This document shows, piece after piece, positions 34,593 to 44,298 of a DNA stretch of 64,000 nucleotides. The stretch is from Leptodactylus fallax. Its lineage: Eukaryota > Chordata > Amphibia > Anura > Leptodactylidae. Position 1 is the stretch's first letter. The number at the start of each line of letters is the position of its first letter. The notes below the pieces were generated by a model, which saw only the letters and a list, made by a program, of their open reading frames with translations, ran no database searches and was not told the DNA's origin. Position numbers and translations under genes: made by a program. The stretch is taken from NCBI GenBank assembly GCA_947044405.1, contig CAMRHE010000054.1, forward strand, positions 1,736,001-1,800,000, read 5' to 3'.

Positions 34593-36890
34593 GAAACCTC
34601 ATTGTACATATTTTTTTCTCCTATTAGATGCATTTTTCCTTAGACTTCAGTTTTGGTCATTTGAAACCTGCCAATCTCAAGATTTGGGTTCAAGGTTCAG
34701 CCACTAGGTGACTTTTAAGCCAACAGAACATAAGCTAGATGCCCATTCATTGTAGGGAATACATGGCATATATGACAGAGAGTAAAACAGTAAGAAGAAG
34801 CAAAATTTCAGATGGCAATTTTTAAAATCTGTGAAACTAAAGTAAAAGGTAAAAGTTCAGGTATAAGGTTAGCATAAAATAGTTATGGAAACAGTAGGTG
34901 ATATGACAAAAAGGGCAGTCAAGACTAAGAGGATCAAGTTCAGGACTATATGAAGGGAAGTGGAAGCAGTATTAAATTGCTATAACTAGTGAAAATGTAA
35001 ATAAGAATTCTTATGAACTGCAACTGTTAATGTGCTGTCTGGCAGTATAACCTGCTACATCCTATGTGCATAAAACTGGATAGACAATCAGACCTAGAGA
35101 GGAGTGCTGAAATCCAATCAGGTAAATTCTTTACACAGTTAAATGCAAACTATTGAGCAATTGCTGACAATTTTTATTTGCCCAGCATGGAGGATTTGTC
35201 AAAACCAGAGCAAAAAGTGGAGAATTTAGCTCAAGAGGCCACTAGATAATTCTGTAAAATCAAGTTAGTCACCTCATTGGTTGTTATGGGCATCATTTCA
35301 ACTATTCCATTTTGCTAATATTGCATTCAATATGTGTAGTTTGATTTTCTTAACAAACATCTACTATGAAAATAATTTCTAATTAAAATAGTATAACTTT
35401 CTTCACATATTTTACCAATGTTTGTCTCTAGAGAGTTGTGTTATTTTTGTGGTGTTTAGTGCACTGCATAGGCCATGTTCCACAATGCTGAAGTGCAAAA
35501 AAAAATCCACAAAATATATACTTACATTGACATTAAGTTCAGGCAAGATGTTTCATTCTATTATTTTTGACAAAGAACAAATGTGTGCATACCCAGAAGC
35601 ATTTTTCTCTCCTATATACACATTACTTCCTACTATTAACTTAATTTGGGCCTGCCAACTCCACATTATAGACAACAGTCTTAAGCTTTCATAGACTTTT
35701 ATGACATTTTTAGCTTTCTTGCCTGCAGAAATGTTCCATCATTGCAGCTATTAATCAATTTAATATCTAATCACCAAGTGTGGACTACTTTGAAACTAAC
35801 TTATCTCTAACTGCAATAGGTTGTTTTGTTCTTTGAAGTAATGTTACACTTTATAACCATTTCCATTAATAAAATGAACAGTGTCAATTTGGAACTAATG
35901 AGTGCAAAAAGACAGACAGCAATTTTTTTTAGGTTTTCCACTGGCAGAAAATATATTACAGTTTAAGTTTCTGTCACAGTGAAAGATGTGTTAATACAGC
36001 TCTCCACAAAGCATAACTCAACCGTCCTCTTCTCAAAAGAATGAGGCCCATTTACTTATCATCATTCACAAAAGTTTAGTCAAATCAAAGTGAATGTTCT
36101 TAAGTCATGCTTTTATATTTTTCTCTAAAGATTAGTAAGATAACAGAATTCCCAGGTCAATTGAAATATTCATAGACATATCCATTTTTTTATCAGATGA
36201 GGTGTCAGCTCTTTATGATGACATTTACATATAAATATGCTTATACATATATATGTTTTCTAGGGTTAACTGGAGCAGAGCCACTTCTATAAAGTAATAA
36301 CAAGAAAACTGAAATTTATCAACCTTTTTGTACAAAAAAATGACTAGTCTGTATAGATGCTAAAATGTACAACTTTTTGTTGATTTGATTGTGTAGACTT
36401 CAGATTCTGGTACACAAAAGACCAGTGATTCACCTAATTTATTACAGTGTGGCTCCAGGTATAAATGACATTTCATAAAGGAATAGTGCATGTGATATAA
36501 GTACGTTTATAATATATCTTATTAAGGAGATCTGTTTCCTTCTCCACTTAATAATCTGTTCTCCTCCTCTTTATCTTCAATTTGACTGTTGTTTATATAA
36601 GATTCCGTTTCCGTAACCAGCTTCACACATAGAACTCTATGGAGAAGGGATAGGGGAGTGGTTCTGCTGGCTAGTTAATTGATTTATAGCCTCATTTTGT
36701 GCAAAGGTAACCTTATCAACAAGAGCACAGAGTAGCAGAGAGTAGCAACAGCAATTATTTAAGTGCATTTACTAGAAGCCTCCTCTTCGCCCTTCCCCAG
36801 ACCACCAATAGTCTAGTTCCCCGACCGCTATTCTATTGTTAATGGAAAGGGGCCTGGCATGTTGGAGGGCCGAACCTCACGAATTTCGTG
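34593..36890. other. A+T-rich intergenic DNA, nothing recognised
   Basis: No transposase, RT or host-like exon motif in any frame. The longest frame (35422-35694) has no domain. A short TATACATATATATG tract lies at about 36242-36256. Confidence 0.4.
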
Positions 36891-36899
36891 GGGTTCACC

Positions 36900-37520
36900 T
36901 GAAGCGGCTCTAAGGGGGCTCTTGGGAGAATTTTATACTGTGTGGAGCCACTGTGGGGAACATATTATACTGTGCGGGGGCCACTGTGGAGCATATAGTA
37001 CTGTGTGGGGGCCACTGTGAAACATATAATACTGTGTGGGGGCACTGTGGAACATATAATACTGTGTGGGGTCACTGCGGAGCATATTGTGCCATCTATT
37101 TTATAGCAGCCGTGCACTGTTATAACAGGCAGTAATAACATTGCATGGTGATTATAAAACAGATACTGTGCAGTGTAAATAGTGAAGGAGTCAGGGCGTT
37201 TGCAAAAGCACCACAGTATGTTCAAACAGTTGATCAGCAGGGGCCCCGGGTGTTGAACCACAACTGATTTCTTACATCTCTTTGTTAGGAACCTGCAGAT
37301 CAGCTGTTTCCCACAGCACACAGGTCCCAGTATTGTTTACATGATCGGCTTTGCGCTGCTCACTCACCGTATTCTTGATAACTGCAGTTGTGGGTACTAA
37401 AGCTGTATCTCTTTCAAGTATCTGAGATACTGCTGCAGCACTCGTAACTATCACTATCAAGAATTCGCTGTAGGTAGGGGTTAAGGGGGCCCTGGACAAA
37501 AGTTTCCACCGGGGCCCACA
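36900..37520. repeat. hAT-like remnant with a few minisatellite units
   Basis: 36930-37090 has about four units of TACTGTGTGGGGGCCACTGT with GGAACATATAA. 37100-37165 (CAGTAATAACATTGCATGGT, ATAAAACAGATACTGTG) matches 54205-54285 inside the hAT-like element at 52.4 kb. The end AGGGGGCCCTGGACAAAAG at 37486 resembles hAT-type borders. Ends and duplications are not resolved. Confidence 0.6.
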
Positions 37521-37529
37521 AGACTTTAG

Positions 37530-38340
37530 TTACTGACCACAACATAATAAATTAGAAAATCAAGCAATTACACAGGGAACATTAGTGCTAGAATTTAATA
37601 GAGATAGGAAAAGTTCACAGACAGTGGAAGACTGGGGGAATCTGTGCTTCTTCTGCTGTTGCTACTTACACAGACAGTTAACCCTTTCATTATCAATACT
37701 CTACCTTTCTGACACTTGAGCAATTTCTTTTCTATACACATACTTTAAACATGCTTTTTTTCTGACAAGACAATCCTGTTAGTGAAAAAATGTATTGTTA
37801 AGGACTTTTTTGGGCAAGAGTTAACATTTTTTCATATACAGTACATACATACTGCTATTTTAACAGCAAAGTGCAGCTGATTTTGCATGCACAAATCTTA
37901 AAAAAATAACTCCGTCATATATACAAGAGGTTTCTTGTTGTTTACCCAATATAAGGTCCAGCCTGCGCTAAGCTTAAAAAAAAATTGTAGTTTAACAGTG
38001 TGAAGGAGCATTGCTGTTAATCTGAACAAAATATTCATTGCTTAATCATTTCTCTTTATGTGCAAGTGCATATATATATACACATAGTAGTGTTTACTCT
38101 GCTAATGTAATAAAAAGAATCTCTTTTTTTCAGTGTGTTCGCCCAATATACAGTCTAATCTGTGCTAATCTGAAAAAAGGCTGCATTAATCTGAAAATAT
38201 AAATTTGTTATTTAAAAGAAGATGACTGACACAGTTCTAGTGATTTAGTTTAATACTTGCTGACCAGGATGTGTGCTTTGCAATATTTCTTTAAATATTT
38301 TTTGTTAAAAAAAAAACAAAAAAAAAATACACAGTGACAG
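37530..38340. other. Unannotated stretch
   Basis: A+T-rich, with a short TATATATATACACATAG tract at 38070 and an A-rich tract at 38308-38328. No recognisable coding content. Confidence 0.35.
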
Positions 38341-38369
38341 AATTGTTGCCAAACTACTAACCACTGTGC

Positions 38370-39190
38370 AGTAAAATGACTGGAAAAAACAGGGCAGGGG
38401 ACAGGCAAAAGGAGCAGGAAGAGGAGACACGTGTTCAAGTTCTACTACTAACAATAAGAATGAGGCTGGCAACAGCAGCAAAACTTCTGTTTCTGACAGC
38501 CCCGCCAATAGCCATAGTGTTGTCATAGTTCCTGAGACTAAAGACTGGTTTGATAGCAGTGAACCGCAAATATTGAGTAAGGATTCTGTGTGTTCCTCCT
38601 CAACATGTAATTTACCATGCTGTACTGTCAACCATGTTTACTCGTTTATCTTCACTGACACAGTTCTCTAGTAGCCATGTGACATCTGCTGAGAGAGATA
38701 TTCATTATAGCCCAAGACTTCCTCTTATTCCTCCTCTTTTTGATGAGTTGGATGAGAACTGGCAGTGTTTTTTTTATGTAGAGGAGATAGAGGTGGAAGA
38801 CATGAGTGTTGGTGGAATTCGTAGTGGCAGGGGGTGTGCTACTGCTGGAAGCGCTGGTAGGGGGAAATCTGTTAGAAATTGTGAGGGCATATAGGAATCC
38901 CATTCAATCTCCACCTCCACACAATCTGCACCCAGTCATCCAGATGGTCGGCAAGTCTAACTCCAACCTGGCCAAGTTACTAGTGGTGCAGTTGCTGCCG
39001 TGCCACTGATGGCAGGGCAAAGTCTTCATGGAGAAAACCAAAGCCATTATTTCTCCAAGAAAGTTATCCCTGCTTGATGGACATGTGGGCCTCTCCTTGT
39101 GATGCAACCCAAATGGAGGGAACTGGAGGATGGAAGTAGTAGTGACTACGGTAATGACATAGGCTAGGCCGAGTGCACTCAAATGAACTT
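38370..39190 (+). pseudogene. Decayed reading frame, function unknown
   Basis: A plus-strand frame, open to the TAG at 38669-38671, is rich in Ser, Asn and Thr (GDTCSSSTTNNKNEAGNSSK, then VVIVPETKDWFDSSEPQIL). Beyond the stop, several frames show spaced protein-like text, for example HYFSKKV near 39040. The base composition is unlike the A+T-rich surroundings. It resembles the decayed N-terminal part of a transposon protein, but I cannot name the family. Confidence 0.35.
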
Positions 39191-39840
39191 CTCCAGCCCA
39201 CCTCCGAGGCCAGACACTGATGAGCGGGGCCTGCGTGGTACCTGATAGTGGTTGTAGTTTTTTCCCTGGGGTGCTTTGAGTTGGAGAGGGATCCTCTCTT
39301 ACCCTGAGCTATGTGATGCTGTTTGGAAGGGCCCTGATGGTAAATGAAGGAATGACTCAGGAGTCAGTGGTGCAGTTGAAACAAAGTGAACTTAACTGTA
39401 GTAACTGTGCAGCCATGAAAGCCTGCAGCTTCCTGATGGGGGTAATGGTCTCCCAACTGTTGTGTTCACCCAGGCTTGGGGATGAGGGATGGGATGCCCA
39501 GACCGTAAAGGTAGATAGTTCCTTGTACTCCACTCCAACAAATCAGTAGTCAACCTAGCTTCAGCCAGTAGATGATTCTGGAGACTGGTTATAAGGAAGT
39601 CCTCTGGGCCCAAATACCTTTTACTAGGTAGGTCTCGGAATACAGTTCATGGATAACAGGACTTCTCCTTGACACAGTGTCTGGTCAGTAGAAAGACTGT
39701 TCTACCCTGTGTCAGGGCAGTCTCTGTACAAAATTGGGCAGGTAATCCTCTCCCTCGGGCTGACAGGAATAGGACAGTGCACAAGTCTCACAGTGCCAAC
39801 ACTCACTGCTCAAACTGAGGCTCTAACAGTTCTGCAGAAA
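39191..39840. repeat. Possible old LTR-type repeat
   Basis: The segment containing GGGGCCTGCGTGGTACCTGA and TTTTTTCCCTGGGG is related to 5310-5470. The rest has no coding potential. No paired LTR, primer-binding site or duplication was found. Confidence 0.3.
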
Positions 39841-40349
39841 CTTTAAATGCGGCAAAGAAAAAAACATAAAATACACAATGTGGGGAATGTGGGGAAAGGT
39901 GCACGGCACCCTCAATACATGGTGCATCAATTATGAGCAGGGGACAATACATTAGCTGTCATTACCCACTGTGTCAATGTTTTGAGCGTCAGAGGCCACA
40001 GTCTAGAAATGCAACAGAATATGATTACCGCATGCAGCAAACCAAAGACACAAAGATCACTTTTGGAAGTTAGTCCAGTTTTTTCAGCTGGCAAGCTAGG
40101 CAGTAAGACCACAGATAATGTACCAAATTTTTTCTTGAAATTATGTCAAACAACCAGAGGCACATAACTTTAAAAACATTAGCGTCAGTAGCGTCACTCT
40201 GGGATGCTATACTTGCAGTCACTGTCACTACACTACTTGCTTGGAAAGTGAAACACACATTGAGTGGCAGTGTTGCACATGATGGAGTGTAAGTTTGACC
40301 AGCAGTACATGTTTTTTCAGCTGGCAGCCAGGCCAGACATATTGCTTCC

Positions 40350-40473
40350 ATACAGGGATAATGGCAGGATCATCCAGATTATTTTCTGCCTCCCAAGTAT
40401 TGTTCTCAGGGTCATAGTATCCTTTCCATTTCAGAGGATATTCGAGGTTTTTCAATTGCCAGATTAGGCACAT
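40350..40473 (-). pseudogene. Chromodomain-like coding fragment
   Basis: The minus strand encodes LEYPLKWKGYYDPENNTWEA followed by ENNLDDPAIIPVWKQ. This matches the chromodomain pattern (YLVKWKGY, then NTWEPEENL), a fold that binds methylated histone tails. It could be the tail of a chromovirus-type Ty3/gypsy integrase or a processed piece of an HP1/CBX-like gene. About 40 residues survive. A TTTTTTCAGCTGGCA motif occurs nearby both at 40079 and 40314, suggesting a local duplication. No integrase or LTR is visible next to it. Confidence 0.5.
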
Positions 40474-40554
40474 CTCCTTTTATCATCATCTTCCATTTAC
40501 TGTACTGCTGCTGATACTGGCTGCTAGTCCTAAACAGCTACCACCCCTGCCACC

Positions 40555-41160
40555 ACTCAGTCAGACATGTCCTGTGGTCTGGTCCATCATATTATGCCTT
40601 GCTGCACTGCCACACATGTTGCCAAAGCTGCCTAGTGCCTACCACCATTGCAAGCAATCAGGCAGACATGTCTTGTGACCTGGTCTATCACATTAGTCCC
40701 TGCTGCACTACCACAGCTACCACTGCTTCCCCACTCAGTCAGACATGTCCTGCAGCCTTGTCCATCATATTATGCCCTACTGCACTGCTACACATGATGC
40801 CAAAGCTGCCTATTGCCTACCACCACCACTCAGGAAGATATGACCTACAGCTTGGTCCATCATATTGTTCCCTGCTGCACTGCCACACATGTTGCCACAG
40901 CTGCCTAATGCCTACCACCACTGCCACCACTCAGGCAGACATGTCCCGCGGCCTGGTCCATCATATTGTGCCCTGCTGCACTGTCACATATGATTCCACA
41001 CCTTCTTAGTACCTACCACCACTGCCACCACTCAGGCAGAAATGTCCTACTGTCTGGACCATCATATTGTTCTCTGCCTCATTGCCACACGTTTTTCCAC
41101 AGTTGCCACCACTGCCACTGCTCAGCCAGACATGTCCTGCGGCCTGGTCCACCATCACAT
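40555..41160. repeat. Minisatellite, roughly 80-104-bp units, seven copies
   Basis: Starts of CAGGCAGACATGTCCTGC-GGCCTGGTCCATCATATTG units are near 40561, 40661, 40739, 40832, 40936, 41036 and 41126. The rest of each unit reads GTGCCCTGCTGCACTGCCAC and CTGCCTAGTGCCTACCACCA. Units have diverged and some are deleted internally. Confidence 0.85.
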
Positions 41161-41199
41161 TCCAATATAGCACACTATTGGAGCCACAGTATTGGTATT

Positions 41200-41221
41200 A
41201 AAAAAAAAAAAAAAAAAAAAC
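41200..41221. repeat. A-run
   Basis: About 20 A in a row directly after the minisatellite, preceded by ATTGGTATT. It could be a retroposed tail, but no polyadenylation signal or retroelement end was recognised next to it. Confidence 0.7.
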
Positions 41222-41554
41222 TATTTTGATTTTACATCTGATCGCATCACTGGATATTTTTTGGTGGCTTTTTTGTTTTTCAAAAGTCAATTATTCATTA
41301 CTTTTCAACTTGACTCACAGCCACAAATTTGTCTCCGAAAGAACAATAAGCCTTTAGACCTTACAAGCAATCAAAAGGGGCAAATTTTTCTACAAAACCA
41401 TTTCTTTTTGCTATATAACCGCCACGTGTGTCTAAAAAACCACTGGCAAGCACATTTTCCCCCCATAAAAGGGTAATTTTTGGAGTGTTTTAAATGTTAA
41501 AATGCATAAAAGGGAGTATCTGTGCAGTGTATGGTTAAAGTCAGAGTTTGTTCC

Positions 41555-41802
41555 CACCTCTAACAATTTTTTTTTCCATAGACATACATATCACTTTCAG
41601 TTTGACATAACTTCAGCTGTGTTTGAGATAGAAATTGGATAGATAGGTTCCTAGGAACCTTGAGAGTGTTCTACAGTAATACTTTTAAGTCAATTTAAGG
41701 TGCGGTTCTTACTGAACTTGTTCAACCGAAAATGAATCTTGGTCCCTAACCACCCGAACCTGAAACTCAATGAATCTTGAGATGTGCGCTCATCTCTACT
41801 AA
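41555..41802. repeat. Dispersed repeat, copy 1 (other copy 56450-56690)
   Basis: Shared blocks in order: CCATAGACATACATATCACT, GATAGGTTCCTAGG, AGTCAATTTAAGG and CTCATCTCTACT. The copy at 56450 has the same blocks with substitutions. Non-coding and unclassified. Confidence 0.7.
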
Positions 41803-41929
41803 AGACATTATATGGGGTAAAGAAAAGGCCCTAGACACTTGGAGATAGGGTCTGCATGACAGGGGGAGAACAAAGGGGTTAATAGTGGAGAGTTAGAGTG
41901 GGAAAAATGGGGGTGGGGTCAGATTTTTT

Positions 41930-42014
41930 AAAAAAAAGGGCGGGGGGGGAAAAAAGGGCGGGCAGGAAGAAAGGGGGGGGAAAGCCCCCCCCCCCCCCCC
42001 CTTTTTTTTTAGGT

Positions 42015-42072
<58 letters not shown>

Positions 42073-42117
42073 GGGCGTGCGGCCCCCCCTCTTGGGTGGG
42101 GGGGGGGGGGGGGGGGA

Positions 42118-42148
<31 letters not shown>

Positions 42149-42315
42149 CCCCCCCCCCCCCCCCCTTCTGCTGTGTTCCTACAATAAAAAGATTGATGGT
42201 TGTTGGTTGTTTGTTTTTTTTTATTAAATTTATTTTTCCCCCCCTTTTTTTTTTTTGTGTTAAGGATAACAGACATTCTCTTTTTTTCTTTTTTTTTTTT
42301 TTAATTTTAAATTTT

Positions 42316-42354
<39 letters not shown>

Positions 42355-42415
42355 CTTTTTTTTTTTTTTTTTTTTTTTTTTCCTTTTTCCCTTTTTTTTT
42401 TTTTTTTTTTTTTTT
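41930..42415. other. Artefact-like block of G, C, A and T runs
   Basis: About 480 bases consist almost only of long G runs (longest about 56), C runs, then T runs with occasional other bases. Such sequence is unlike any neighbour. It stops exactly where the left LTR of the gypsy element becomes readable (42421), replacing the first roughly 160 bp of that LTR. The intact LTR has a poly-C stretch at the corresponding place (about 48580-48591), so a homopolymer read or polishing failure is likely. Predicted Gly-, Pro- and Lys-rich proteins here are not real. Confidence 0.7.
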
Positions 42416-42420
42416 GGTGG

Positions 42421-43251
42421 CTGCAGACAAAGTGTGAGCAGAGAAGCAGGAAGTGACGAGACAGAGAGCAGCAGCCATCTTGGCAAGATAGAAGACAGGT
42501 GTCTGTGCTGTGTTGAACTGGTGTGGATATTTTTCTGTACAGCTAAGCTGTATCTTGGTCCAGAGACAAACAGAATGTAAAGAGACGACAGGACTAGTGA
42601 GTCCACGTCAAAGGAACTGTGCTCAGTGGCTGATCAGTGAGACTGACATTGTGACTGTGTATATGGATACCACAGATAGAGACTCGCAGTGCTGTTGACG
42701 TACTGGACAGTAACTGCTAAATCCCGGCTTACATCCCAGCTCAGTCTATGGATTCGGCAGGACTGTCAGTGTGCTGAGTGGAATCTGCTGTTGGATTACA
42801 TTGCATTCATTGGGTTTCCCTGTTAAAGAGGACTTCATTTCTCCCAAGATCCTGATAACAGTGAGGAGAGGACGCTTCACTATAAAAGAAAGGAACGACT
42901 TTGGGCCCCACCGCACGCTTCTACGGACTGTAAGCTGTCCACCTGGACCACTGGGGAAAAGGGGGTGCACCCAAATGTGATGTCAGGGTCAGTTAGGGAT
43001 AGTTTTGAGTATATTGTTCATTCAGTGTCCATACTGCAGAAGTGGACAGAGTAAAAGTAGAAACCATTGCAGAATTTGCCTTGAAATTGTTCATGCTATA
43101 TTGTATATTTTGCTTGTCTTTATCCCTGTCATTTTACCTTTAACTAGCCTTTATTAACTTATAGTAAATATATATTATTTTCTTGAACTACCGCGTGTGC
43201 GTTCATTTCTGGTTGCGGAGTCCAAACCACCTGCCTTGCTCTCGGTTCACA
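42421..43251 (+). repeat. Left LTR, 5' part missing
   Basis: Corresponds base for base to 48612-49442. It ends TTCACA. The first 160 bp (from TGTAAGAGACAGCC in the right LTR) are absent, their place being taken by homopolymer runs. Confidence 0.92.
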
Positions 43252-43269
43252 AATTGGCATAGTCGGCAG
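43252..43269 (+). promoter_or_regulatory. Probable primer-binding site
   Basis: AATTGGCATAGTCGGCAG lies directly after the left LTR end, where a host tRNA 3' end would prime minus-strand DNA synthesis. I have not identified the tRNA. Confidence 0.6.
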
Positions 43270-43284
43270 GATCCGCTTACCAGA

Positions 43285-44298
43285 ATGGACGGTGACGCAC
43301 CCGTTAGAGAGAATGGTGCTGGAGGAAGAATGCCAGCAGGGGCTATAATGAGTCAGTTAGCTAAATTTGATGGCAATAATATGTCAGTGAGTATGTGGGT
43401 GGAACAGATACGAATGATACAGCGAATGTACCAGACCGCACCAGAAGTACTAGTAGAGCTAGCAATATTGACATTACAAGGGGATGCTAAGACCACGGTG
43501 ATACTGAGGCCATTTGAACAAAGGCAGACATTTGAGCAAGTAGTCCAGATTCTAGAAACCATCTATGGAGAAACTGCATTGCTGGGGTCTCTGCAGGCTC
43601 GGTTCTTCCAGAGGGTACAACAGGAGAATGAAAGCCTTCCCCAATATGCAAATGCCCTACAAGAACTGCTCCGAGATATTCAAGTGAAGGAAAGAGGGGG
43701 CTCGCCAGCCTTCTGTAACCCTGATCAGACTCTCCGTGACCAGTTTGTCCTGGGGATACGTGACGGCAGTTTAACTGTGACTATGCAGGATTTTATACGA
43801 CGAGAGACTGATGCTAAATTCCATGATGTACAGGTAGAGGCCATCTCCCGTGCCAATAGTATGGTCCCAAGGCCCCAGACCGCAGTTGGAGTTACTTTGT
43901 CACAGGGGGCTAGTTCTGGCTCAGAGACAGTATAAAAGGGGACGGTTAAAGAAATTCTCACAGTAATGCAGAAACTGCAAGAGCAAATGGAACACTTGCA
44001 CACCCGTTGTGATGAGCATTCTATGAAAATTGCAGACTTCCAGAAAACTGGAGGTGAAAGGGTGAGCCGTCCATACCCAGAAAATCAGAATCACCCACCA
44101 CCCCGCTGGAGGGATGAGGATAGGACCTACCGAAGGGGTCCAAATCATTTAGTGCAGTGCTCAGGAGAAATCAAAGGGGCTTACCGAAGGGGCCCAAACA
44201 GATGGGAGATACGCTGCTGGGAGTGTGGACGGATGGGCCACGTTGCTGCTAGATGTCCAGAGCAGCGACAAACTTATGAGAGACCGCCATTAAACTGA
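43285..44298 (+). pseudogene. gag: gag (capsid and nucleocapsid), one in-frame stop
   Basis: Gag forms the particle that packages the element RNA. The start MDGDAPVREN at 43285 is preferred over an upstream Met that lies within the LTR. MSQLAKFDGNNMSVSMWVEQ and the QRTF-type helical region to about 43800 look like retrotransposon capsid. A TAA at 43933-43935 interrupts the frame, which then continues in register through a coiled segment (MQKLQEQMEHLHTRC). It reaches a zinc knuckle CWECGRMGHVAARC (CX2CX4HX4C) near 44215-44256. The frame ends TGA at 44296. Pol lies in the -1 frame and its open frame starts at 44280, overlapping by 19 nt. Confidence 0.87.

Noticed and set aside
40599..41009. Cys/His-rich frame resembling zinc-finger text
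   Set aside because: Spacing follows the tandem repeat, not a zinc-finger pattern, and it has no linker or conserved hydrophobic residues.
41893..42478. Gly-, Pro-, Phe- and Lys-rich frames on both strands
   Set aside because: All come from homopolymer runs that look artefactual.
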